Positions 58,115 to 64,000 of a stretch of DNA of 64,000 nucleotides are shown one piece after another; position 1 is the stretch's first letter, and every line of letters starts with the position of its first letter. The DNA lies in contig NZ_FSQW01000001.1 in assembly GCF_900128895.1 (NCBI RefSeq), positions 868,001 to 932,000 of the forward strand. Direction: 5' to 3'. A program made the position numbers and the translations under genes. The DNA comes from Parasphingorhabdus marina DSM 22363. GTDB lineage: Bacteria; Pseudomonadota; Alphaproteobacteria; Sphingomonadales; Sphingomonadaceae. The notes beneath the pieces are model-generated. The model had not been told where the DNA came from. It did not search any database and worked only from the letters and a program-made list of their open reading frames with translations.

Positions 58115-58897
58115 ATGGGAGACGTTTGTCTGGTAATAGGCGCTGGTGCCGGTATCGGCGGCCATGTCGGAAAGCGGTTTGCCGCAGACGGATATCATGC
58201 AGCCCTGTGCCGGCGCAGTGATCAGGACGGCCTCGACCGGATGGTGGCGGAGATCGAGGAAAAGGGTGGTTCGGCTTCCGGACATCTGGTCAATGCCATT
58301 GCGGAAAATGCGCTGGAAGAGCTGATTGCGGATGTTGAAACCCATATCGGCCCGATCAAGACCGTGGTCTATAATCTCGGAGCCCAGATCGGAAACCGTG
58401 CCCTGTCTGATACCGGCCTCAAGGTGTTTGAACGTGGCTGGCGCATGGGGACCCAAGGCGTGTTTCGCATCGCATCGACCCTGTTTCCCCTGATGGAACA
58501 GCGCGGCGGCGGGACAATGCTGGTCACATCGGCGACATCTGCCGTTCGCGGCAATGCCGGTCAGCATTCTCATGCCGCAGCCATGGGCGGTCGGCGCATG
58601 TTGTGCCAGTCGCTCAATGCGGAATTTGCCGCCAAAAACATCCATGTCGCGCATATTCTGATCGACAGCGGGGTTAACGCGCCGGACACGCTTGGGAAAA
58701 TGATGGGGGAAGAGAATTTCGAGAAATTGCTCGACGCGAAGGGCCGGGGCAAGGACGGGCTGATGGAACCGTCCGCGATTGCGGACACATATTACCATAT
58801 CGCCCACCAGCACCGGTCCGCCTGGACGTTTGAACTGGATATGCGGGCCTTTTCCGATATTGCCTGGTGGAACCATCCGCTCAATCTCAATATCTGA
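58115..58897 (+). CDS. atypical SDR lacking the Tyr/Lys catalytic pair
   Basis: A 260-residue SDR-fold protein. The dinucleotide motif is 'VIGAGAGIGGHVGKRFAADG' and 'VYNLGAQIG' takes the NNAG place. Where YxxxK is expected the sequence is 'GQHSHAAAMGGRRML', with no Tyr or Lys in register, so the usual SDR reduction is unlikely. It may bind NAD(P)H without classical catalysis or use other residues. It follows the papain-like gene by 11 bp. Confidence 0.85.
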   Translation: MGDVCLVIGAGAGIGGHVGKRFAADGYHAALCRRSDQDGLDRMVAEIEEKGGSASGHLVNAIAENALEELIADVETHIGPIKTVVYNLGAQIGNRALSDTGLKVFERGWRMGTQGVFRIASTLFPLMEQRGGGTMLVTSATSAVRGNAGQHSHAAAMGGRRMLCQSLNAEFAAKNIHVAHILIDSGVNAPDTLGKMMGEENFEKLLDAKGRGKDGLMEPSAIADTYYHIAHQHRSAWTFELDMRAFSDIAWWNHPLNLNI

Positions 58898-58930
58898 GTA
58901 GCCAGGGCGGGTAACGAGAATCGTGCCGGC

Positions 58931-59548
58931 CTACATCACCATGGTATTATAGTGATGCCAGATGAAGATCGCGACCGACCCTCGATGGGGAGACCAGGGC
59001 GCGGAAATATCCCGGACGTCCTGTTCTGAAGGACGCTCGTCATGTCCCATGATCGAGCCCACCCCCACCCGGATTGCGAGATCTCCGGCCGGCCAGACAT
59101 CCTCCCGGCCGAGCGCGAAAAGAAGGTAGATTTCAGCTGACCACCGGCCAATACCTTTCACGCGGGTAAGTACGGCAATGGCTTCCTCATCATCTGCGGG
59201 CAAGCTGTCGAGGTCGAGCTGCCCGGACAGAATCAGCTCGGCCAGACTACGGGCATAGCCCTGTTTCTGGCGGGACAGGCCACAGGCGCGCAGCTCGTCA
59301 AAACTGGCTGTAACGAGCGCTTCCGCCGGACAATTCTGCCCCAGTTTCTGTTCCAGCTTGTTCCAGACAGATTTCGCAGAGGCTACGCTCACCTGCTGCC
59401 CGACAATGGTCCGGAGCAGTGTCTGATATCCAGGTGGATTGATCCGCGGTTCCGGGTAGCCGGCCCGAGCCAGGGCGCTGGCGAAGCGTGGTTCGCGTGC
59501 GGCGACGGCATCCAGGCCGATGCATATCGTCTCTTTTGATAGGCCCAT
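58931..59548 (-). CDS. AlkA-type DNA-3-methyladenine glycosylase
   Basis: A 205-residue HhH-GPD base-excision enzyme: 'LLRTIVGQQVSVASAKSVW', the hairpin 'VKGIGRWSAEIYLLFALG' and the catalytic Asp in 'VWPAGDLAIRV'. It removes alkylated bases such as 3-methyladenine. ATG 59548 matches the family start ('MGLSKE'); an upstream ATG at 59611 is open too but adds an unusual basic leader. Confidence 0.9.
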   Translation of the reverse strand: MGLSKETICIGLDAVAAREPRFASALARAGYPEPRINPPGYQTLLRTIVGQQVSVASAKSVWNKLEQKLGQNCPAEALVTASFDELRACGLSRQKQGYARSLAELILSGQLDLDSLPADDEEAIAVLTRVKGIGRWSAEIYLLFALGREDVWPAGDLAIRVGVGSIMGHDERPSEQDVRDISAPWSPHRGSVAIFIWHHYNTMVM

Positions 59549-59654
59549 GGACCGCTTTTCCCGTTGATATTGGCCGTCTCGGGCCTTGATTCTTTTGTTC
59601 GCAACGGACATAGCGTGCCGGATTTTGAATTAACAGTCAGCTCAAGGGGTATCT

Positions 59655-59972
59655 ATGCCAACGATTATGGTAACCGGCCGGTCCGGAGAAGAAAAAGCGG
59701 TGACGGTGGACAGTGGCATCAATGTCATGGAAGCGATCCGCGACAACGGCTTTGATGAACTGCTGGCCCTGTGTGGCGGATGCTGTTCCTGTGCGACCTG
59801 CCATGTGCATGTCGACCCCGAATGGAAAGACAAGTTGCCGGCCATGAGCGAAGATGAAGATGATTTGCTGGAAAGCAGCGACCATCGTGACGAGCACAGC
59901 CGGCTGAGCTGCCAGATTGAGGTGACCGATGAGCTGGACGGGCTCAAGGTCAAAATTGCCGAAGAAGACTGA
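59655..59972 (+). CDS. 2Fe-2S ferredoxin
   Basis: A 105-residue vertebrate/ISC-type ferredoxin. Cluster ligands are Cys40, Cys46, Cys49 (C-x5-C-x2-C in '[10 protein letters not shown]') and Cys86. Two further cysteines (43, 44) fall inside the loop. The C-terminus is acidic. It may feed electrons to a P450 or dioxygenase; no reductase gene is adjacent. A strong terminator follows. Confidence 0.93.
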   Translation: MPTIMVTGRSGEEKAVTVDSGINVMEAIRDNGFDELLALCGGCCSCATCHVHVDPEWKDKLPAMSEDEDDLLESSDHRDEHSRLSCQIEVTDELDGLKVKIAEED

Positions 59973-59992
59973 GGCCATCATCTTGCTGATGT

Positions 59993-60025
59993 AAAAAAGG
60001 GGAGCCGCTGAGCTCCCCTTTTTTT
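59993..60025. terminator. terminator after the ferredoxin gene (bidirectional)
   Basis: A6 precedes GGGGAGC, a 6-base loop, GCTCCCC and then seven T residues. It closes the ferredoxin transcript and, read leftward, that of the lipoprotein gene ending at 60039. Confidence 0.92.
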
Positions 60026-60038
60026 CGTCAGAAGCGGG

Positions 60039-60986
60039 TCAGAACCGTATTAAAACTCTGGGGCCATCCTCCGATTCGGCGTTTTTGCCGATCTTCCATT
60101 GCATCACTTTCATGCCGCCCGATTCCACGAATCCGTCTGCACTGTTGTTGGATGCTACTGTTCCGTTGGTTTCGACAGTCAATGTTCCATCAATCTCAGA
60201 AATCTCGGGTGCTCCCTTTCCGCCGCCTTCTTTCATCATCATCATGTTGAACAGTCCACCCTGGCCCGCAATGCTGGGAGTCAGGAGCTCAATGGCGCCG
60301 TCATTGCGGCGCATTAGCTGAAAGAACGGATATTGCATCTGGGCATCGGGCAGAACGGGAAAGCTGAAGTAGTTTCCAATTGTTCCAGTCTCACGGAATT
60401 CGACATTGAAAATATTGCCTCCGGCATGTTCGACTTTTTCCCAACCGGCATATTTGCCCAGCTGGGCGGCAAATGCCTTCAGGCTCTCTTCATCACCCGG
60501 GATCGGCCCGCCAAAGAGCGCGCCGGCCATTGCAGCTTCTTCGTCGTAGCGCTTCTGTTTGCGGGCCTGGTCAGCGTCATACTGGCTCTTGCGATCCGCA
60601 ATTTCATCGGCAGTGCATTCGCGGGCGACAACATCATATAAGCGATTGGAACTGCTCTCGCTTTCCGCGTCACCTGTGTCGGTCACTTCATCGGCATATT
60701 GGTCATAGTCATTGCCATAGACCGGGCGGGTGGGGTCCACTTCTCCGTTGCTCTTGTAGACCCGATCCCGGCATTTCAGCTTGTCTGGATCAAAAGGTTC
60801 GCTGGACGGTTTTTTCGCTTTGCCTTCATCCGGCAAGGTAATCTGAATCTCACCAGCATAGGAAAACTCATAGCGATCGCCATCGAGGATTTTCAGATTC
60901 GCATCGAATTTTCCCGGCAGCAGAAAGCAACCTGAGAGGAGCAGCGGCGCGCTGGCTGCCGCAATGATCCGGACAAAATGTTTCAT
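60039..60986 (-). CDS. large lipoprotein of unknown function
   Basis: A 315-residue lipoprotein with signal 'AAASAPLLLSGC' (lipobox LSGC) followed by 'KILDGDRYEFSYAGEIQITL', a charged middle with 'RKSQYDADQARKQKRYDEE', and a Gly/Met-rich tail. Two cysteines (in 'LKCRDRV' and 'RECTADE') may pair. I do not recognise the family. It lies directly downstream of rlmB, with the rlmB stop one base from its start, so they are co-transcribed. Confidence 0.82.
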   Translation of the reverse strand: MKHFVRIIAAASAPLLLSGCFLLPGKFDANLKILDGDRYEFSYAGEIQITLPDEGKAKKPSSEPFDPDKLKCRDRVYKSNGEVDPTRPVYGNDYDQYADEVTDTGDAESESSSNRLYDVVARECTADEIADRKSQYDADQARKQKRYDEEAAMAGALFGGPIPGDEESLKAFAAQLGKYAGWEKVEHAGGNIFNVEFRETGTIGNYFSFPVLPDAQMQYPFFQLMRRNDGAIELLTPSIAGQGGLFNMMMMKEGGGKGAPEISEIDGTLTVETNGTVASNNSADGFVESGGMKVMQWKIGKNAESEDGPRVLIRF

Positions 60987-61739
60987 CTAATTCTCCTGTT
61001 TTCTTGTATATTCGGCATATAAGGCGATCGCAGCGGCATTGGAGACGTTGAGGCTTTCCATCTGCTCACTCATCGGCAAACGGGCGATGGTATCGCAATG
61101 GGCCGCGACATTTTGACGCAATCCTTCGCCTTCTGCGCCCATGACCAGAGCCAGCTTGCTGTTGCCCATCGCTGTGGAAAGGAACTGGTCACCTTCGCCG
61201 TCCAGCCCGATTCGCCAGTAACTGGCATCAGCGATTTCATCGAGCGCCCGAGACAGGTTGACCACGCGGACCCAGGGTACAATTTCCAGTGCACCGGAGG
61301 CAGCCTTTGCCACGGTTCCCGATTCCGGCGGTGCGTGCCTGTCCTGAGTCACGATCGCGGCGGCGTCAAATGCCGCGGCAGACCGCAATATTGCTCCGAC
61401 ATTGTGCGGATCTGTCACCTGGTCAAGAACCAGTATCGGGCGTCCCGTTTCAGCGGCCTGGTCAAGCATGTCGCCCAACCAGATATCGGGCAGGGGATCC
61501 AGATCAGCCACCAGCCCCTGATGCGGAGCATCCCGGGGGATCATCCGGCCGAGATCGGCAACGTCGCAATACACGACGGAAATGTCCGCAGGCAGATTGA
61601 GAGAAGCCACGGCATCGCGGGTTCCCGAAATTTTCTTGATGTTGCGCGATGGGTTGGCCAGCGCGGCAGCGATTGCGTGACGGCCCCAGAATTTGAGTCC
61701 CCCACCGGTTTTCTTCACCGATCTGTTTTTTCGTGCCAT
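60987..61739 (-). CDS. rlmB: 23S rRNA (guanosine-2'-O) methyltransferase, RlmB/TrmH type
   Basis: A 250-residue SPOUT methyltransferase. Knot motifs: 'VLDQVTDPHNVGAILRSAAA', 'ALVMGAEGEGLR' and 'MESLNVSNAAAIALYAEY'. The N-terminal part ('FWGRHAIAAALANPSR') is the RNA-binding domain of RlmB rather than TrmH, so G2251 of 23S rRNA is the expected target. It is divergent from tRNA-Tyr. Confidence 0.92.
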   Translation of the reverse strand: MARKNRSVKKTGGGLKFWGRHAIAAALANPSRNIKKISGTRDAVASLNLPADISVVYCDVADLGRMIPRDAPHQGLVADLDPLPDIWLGDMLDQAAETGRPILVLDQVTDPHNVGAILRSAAAFDAAAIVTQDRHAPPESGTVAKAASGALEIVPWVRVVNLSRALDEIADASYWRIGLDGEGDQFLSTAMGNSKLALVMGAEGEGLRQNVAAHCDTIARLPMSEQMESLNVSNAAAIALYAEYTRKQEN

Positions 61740-61920
61740 CGCTTCTCTCTAGCTGCTCCAGCCGGTCCGAACAGCACTTTTTTCAGGGCATAACCGGTTT
61801 TTGTGGCTGATATTGTGAGACAGGGCATTGACAGGCAGGCGCGGTTTCGTCATTGAGCCGCACTTGCCCGATCAGGGCAATTCGCAATCATCGAGGCATT
61901 TGAAAGTCTCGATGTTTTGG

Positions 61921-62006
61921 GGACAGGTGGCCGAGTGGTTAAAGGCAGCAGACTGTAAATCTGCCCGCGCAAGCGTACATAGGTTCGAATCCTATCCTGT
62001 CCACCA
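61921..62006 (+). tRNA. tRNA-Tyr (GTA), CCA encoded
   Basis: GGACAGG (61921-61927) pairs with CCTGTCC (61996-62002), then A and an encoded CCA (62004-62006). The anticodon loop 'CTGTAAA' gives GTA, reading tyrosine codons; the T-loop is GTTCGAATC. The variable arm is long, as in class II bacterial tRNA-Tyr. Confidence 0.97.
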
Positions 62007-62088
62007 TTGCCGGCACATCGAAATTTGAGATACTGTGTCCTGGTGCGGCCTTGACTGGTGGCCGCGCTGATTGAGTGATATCAGGCTT

Positions 62089-62349
62089 TCAGCCGTTCAC
62101 GGCTTCCTCCGGCGGATTTCTGTCGACATCGAGCAAACCTTCCATAACCGCACAGGCGATCATGTGGGTCCGGTTTTTCGCCCGGAGTTTCAGACGGACA
62201 TTTTCAACATGTCGATCCACTGTCCGGGGGGCGATCCCGACCAGGAGTGCGACTTCCTTGGTCGACAGTCCCTGCGCGACAAACTCCAATATTTCCGATT
62301 CCCGCAATGTGAGAACCGGGCCGTTGCTGAAATTTCCATGTTGTAACAT
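62089..62349 (-). CDS. minimal LuxR-type (GerE) regulator, HTH only
   Basis: An 86-residue protein that is almost only a LuxR-type DNA-binding domain ('LTLRESEILEFVAQGLSTKE', 'VALLVGIAPRTVDRHVENVR', 'AKNRTHMIACAVMEGLL'). No receiver or ligand domain is present. AGGAGG (complement of 62361-62366) overlaps an apparent GTG at 62361, so that codon cannot be the start; ATG 62349, 11 bp after the site, is chosen. It is divergent from the Crp/Fnr gene and follows tRNA-Tyr convergently. Confidence 0.85.
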   Translation of the reverse strand: MLQHGNFSNGPVLTLRESEILEFVAQGLSTKEVALLVGIAPRTVDRHVENVRLKLRAKNRTHMIACAVMEGLLDVDRNPPEEAVNG

Positions 62350-62360
62350 CAACTGGTTCA

Positions 62361-62366
62361 CCTCCT
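62361..62366 (-). promoter_or_regulatory. ribosome binding site AGGAGG that fixes the LuxR-type start
   Basis: Perfect Shine-Dalgarno sequence whose last bases would be part of a GTG start at 62361, making ATG 62349 the only workable start. Confidence 0.75.
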
Positions 62367-62723
62367 GAAGCAGCGAAACGCACGATTGCTCGTGCCAATC
62401 TTATGTGCCCCCGGATCAGATCCCCGCTCGCTCAAAGTTCAAGACGCAGTGACGCCTCGAAAGAGCCGGGAATTACTCGTGAAATTTCTCGACCAAACTG
62501 GCCAGACTGTTGCGATGAACGGTGGTTCCCTCCACAGATACGGTCGCGAGACGAAATCGGACAATAACATTTCTGCGCAACAATTGTTAGCGTTTTAACT
62601 TGCCTGCTGGCCCATCGGATAGGATAAAATGGCCCCGATCAAGCATCTGATTTTACAGCATTTTACATATTTTGGCGAAAATTGCTGGGGATTCTACTAA
62701 GCAAATACTGCCACAGGAAATTG

Positions 62724-62741
62724 CCTGTCATTCTGGACAGG
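62724..62741. repeat. inverted repeat CCTGTC-ATTCTG-GACAGG
   Basis: Six-base perfect arms with a six-base loop in the long space upstream of the Crp/Fnr gene. No T-tract follows, so it is not a simple terminator. It could be a leader hairpin or an operator. Confidence 0.4.
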
Positions 62742-62890
62742 GGAATCGCAGGATAGACCGGAGCCGGGCGGCTGCCGTACAATTGCTTCATCAAAAACAC
62801 AGATGCGTATGAGGATGCAGCAAGGACAAAGCCTGTCCGCTGCAGCGAAAATTCAGGGTCGTGCTGAGGTCTTGAGAGGAGACAGCACGA

Positions 62891-63607
62891 ATGCAATCTA
62901 CACTTTTGCCGCCCCGCAGCAATCACGGGGCGAAATCACACTTGCGAACAACCGCACTCAGGTTTCGGCCAGGCCAGCTCATATTTGACGAAGGGCAAAA
63001 AGCCACGCGTTGGTATGAAGTGGTTCGTGGTACCGTGCGTACCTGTCGTTTTCATATGGACGGAAACCGGCATCTGACGGGTTTTTTCTTCAGTGGAGAC
63101 GTTTTCGGCGCAGACTACGGATATTATGGCACGGCCGCAGAGGCCGTCACCGAAGTCACGGTTCGTTGCTACCGCGTCGGGGATATCATTTCCGGCCGCC
63201 AACCCGGACCGCAGCTCGACGAAACCGTCTCGATGCTGTTCCGCGCCATGTCGACAGCGCAAAGGTATCTCTTCATCATGGGACACAGAACGGCTTCCGA
63301 AAAGCTGGCGGCTTTTCTTTTGTGCCTTCAACAACAGGCGCTGGATGACCAGAATATTCGTTTGCCGATGTCGCGTAGCGATATTGCCGATTTTCTCGGA
63401 CTTACGATCCATACCATCAGCCGGACCTTCAGCGAACTCGCCCGCCAGGGACTGATCAAGGTCAATGGCCGGCATTCTGTCGCCATTGCCAACTATTCCG
63501 GACTTTGCCGCCTTGCAGGAGAATATCAGGACAGCACCGCCCCTGTCGGCTGTGCCGAAATTCACCCCCGCGCCGATCAATGCCTCGGCGACCGAACTGC
63601 TGCTTGA
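62891..63607 (+). CDS. Crp/Fnr-family regulator (FixK-like)
   Basis: A 238-residue regulator: a cyclic-nucleotide-type beta-roll (about residues 20-130, 'FRPGQLIFDEGQKATRWYEV', 'GFFFSGDVFGADYG'), a dimer helix and a helix-turn-helix 'DIADFLGLTIHTISRTFSEL'. FNR cluster cysteines are absent, so it is FixK-like rather than an oxygen-sensing Fnr. GAGGAG lies about 8 bp ahead of ATG 62891. The recognition helix keeps the T-x-SR arrangement of proteins that read TTGAT-N4-ATCAA sites. Confidence 0.9.
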   Translation: MQSTLLPPRSNHGAKSHLRTTALRFRPGQLIFDEGQKATRWYEVVRGTVRTCRFHMDGNRHLTGFFFSGDVFGADYGYYGTAAEAVTEVTVRCYRVGDIISGRQPGPQLDETVSMLFRAMSTAQRYLFIMGHRTASEKLAAFLLCLQQQALDDQNIRLPMSRSDIADFLGLTIHTISRTFSELARQGLIKVNGRHSVAIANYSGLCRLAGEYQDSTAPVGCAEIHPRADQCLGDRTAA

Positions 63608-63643
63608 GGACTTAGTCCCTGTAGCCATGAAGGGAGAACCCCA

Positions 63644-64000
63644 ATGACATTTATACCCCCGTTACCGAAATCCTGTCTTGTCACGATACCTGCCATTGTT
63701 ATTGCAGGAACCGCAATCGATGCCGAAGCTGCAACAACGGTTACGGCTCCGGATCCCGTGCCGGTTTCAAAAGACCTCAGCCCAGATGAAGCCAAAGCCG
63801 AAACCGCAAGAATCATGGCCAGGCTTCAGGCATTGAAACCCCAAGCCAAACGACAGGAGGAACCAAAACAATCGGCGCGTCCAGTTGCAGCCGATAGCCG
63901 TCGTCCCACTCCGCAACCGGAAGTCAGGGACGTCGGAACAGACAATGCCGATATTCTCGGGGCACTGACCGCCATCCGTGCAGAACTGGCGGAGCAGAAG
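63644..64000 (+). CDS. unknown protein, open at the window edge (partial)
   Basis: ATG 63644, 7 bp after AAGGGAGAA, opens a frame with no stop through the last base (119 codons). It begins with a short hydrophobic stretch ('LVTIPAIVIAGTAIDAEA'), a possible signal or anchor, then Pro/Lys/Glu-rich charged sequence ('KAETARIMARLQALKPQAKR') and ends in a helical 'DILGALTAIRAELAEQK'. I do not recognise the family. It lies 36 bp after the Crp/Fnr gene and may be in the same operon. Confidence 0.65.
   Translation, partial: MTFIPPLPKSCLVTIPAIVIAGTAIDAEAATTVTAPDPVPVSKDLSPDEAKAETARIMARLQALKPQAKRQEEPKQSARPVAADSRRPTPQPEVRDVGTDNADILGALTAIRAELAEQK

Larger units (their letters stand above)
62350..62890. 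other. 541-bp intergenic region between LuxR-type and Crp/Fnr genes
   Basis: No convincing gene lies here. It is AT-richer than the rest (62560-62720). It holds a candidate sigma-70 promoter reading right (TTGCCT at 62600, 17 bp, GATAAA at 62623) and a hairpin CCTGTC-ATTCTG-GACAGG at 62724-62741. If that promoter is used, the Crp/Fnr transcript has a leader of about 260 nt, long enough for a regulatory RNA structure. Confidence 0.5.

Noticed and set aside
62386-62598. A 70-codon rightward frame in the intergenic region
   Set aside because: No ribosome site or motif; composition resembles non-coding sequence.
62663-62926. An 87-codon leftward frame overlapping the Crp/Fnr start
   Set aside because: No family resemblance, no convincing ribosome site, and it would overlap the start of a well-supported gene.
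61921-64000. tRNA-Tyr as a proven integration site
   Set aside because: No copy of the tRNA 3' end and no integrase gene are visible in the 2 kb to the right; kept only as a possibility.

Overview
The window looks like an ordinary chromosomal stretch from an alphaproteobacterium of the order Sphingomonadales (a Sphingopyxis/Sphingorhabdus/Parasphingorhabdus-like genome). This is inferred from about 60% GC, a long sphingomonad-style TonB receptor, the htpX/DUF1674-rsmB-rpe-heparinase-purH neighbourhood, a ribF-ileS-lspA run, and glnB-glnA. About 60 protein genes and one tRNA are supported. I see no rRNA, CRISPR array, insertion sequence, prophage or transposase. No single locus is clearly a new biological system; the best candidates are given as findings.

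Layout. 1-5.3 kb is accessory: a TauD-type dioxygenase (cut by the edge), an exported SDR, a small membrane protein divergent from an XRE/MmyB regulator with a perfect palindrome between them, a lipoprotein-type B3 metallo-beta-lactamase coupled to an NTF2-like protein, and an alpha/beta hydrolase without its nucleophile serine. 5.3-12.1 kb is housekeeping (DUF1674, htpX, rsmB, rpe, heparinase-like, purH). 12-15 kb holds an FAD oxidoreductase, DUF427 and an ABC1 kinase. 15-24.4 kb is one long leftward run: purE-purK-folA-dipeptidase-ribF-GDPD-ileS-lspA-DUF3035 lipoprotein.

24.6-35.3 kb: a small diguanylate cyclase, gpmA, a DUF3604-PpiC-HupE operon divergent from a TonB receptor, then an Fe-alcohol dehydrogenase/thioesterase pair and an EamA transporter. 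35.4-43.6 kb: a secreted protein of unknown function, tamA-tamB, a small lipoprotein and a ureidoglycolate lyase-like gene. 43.6-48.8 kb: glnB-glnA behind a recognisable sigma-54 promoter, a PQQ-dependent quinohemoprotein alcohol dehydrogenase, and map.

48.9-60 kb: a sulfatase-fold membrane protein, a CinA-like protein, a membrane-anchored FAH-fold protein, ccmA-ccmB, phhB, an SDR, a two-gene ABC importer with fused permease and binding domain followed by a permuted-papain-like protein and an atypical SDR, an AlkA-type glycosylase and a ferredoxin. 60-64 kb: a lipoprotein, rlmB, tRNA-Tyr, a minimal LuxR-type regulator, a 540-bp intergenic region, a Crp/Fnr regulator and a gene running off the edge.

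Functional links: ccmAB can serve haem attachment in c-type cytochromes such as the PQQ dehydrogenase; lspA matures the many lipoproteins; tamAB and the DUF3035 lipoprotein belong to outer-membrane biogenesis; glnB controls glutamine synthetase in the same transcript. Protein functions are read from motifs and family resemblance only; no database search was run.
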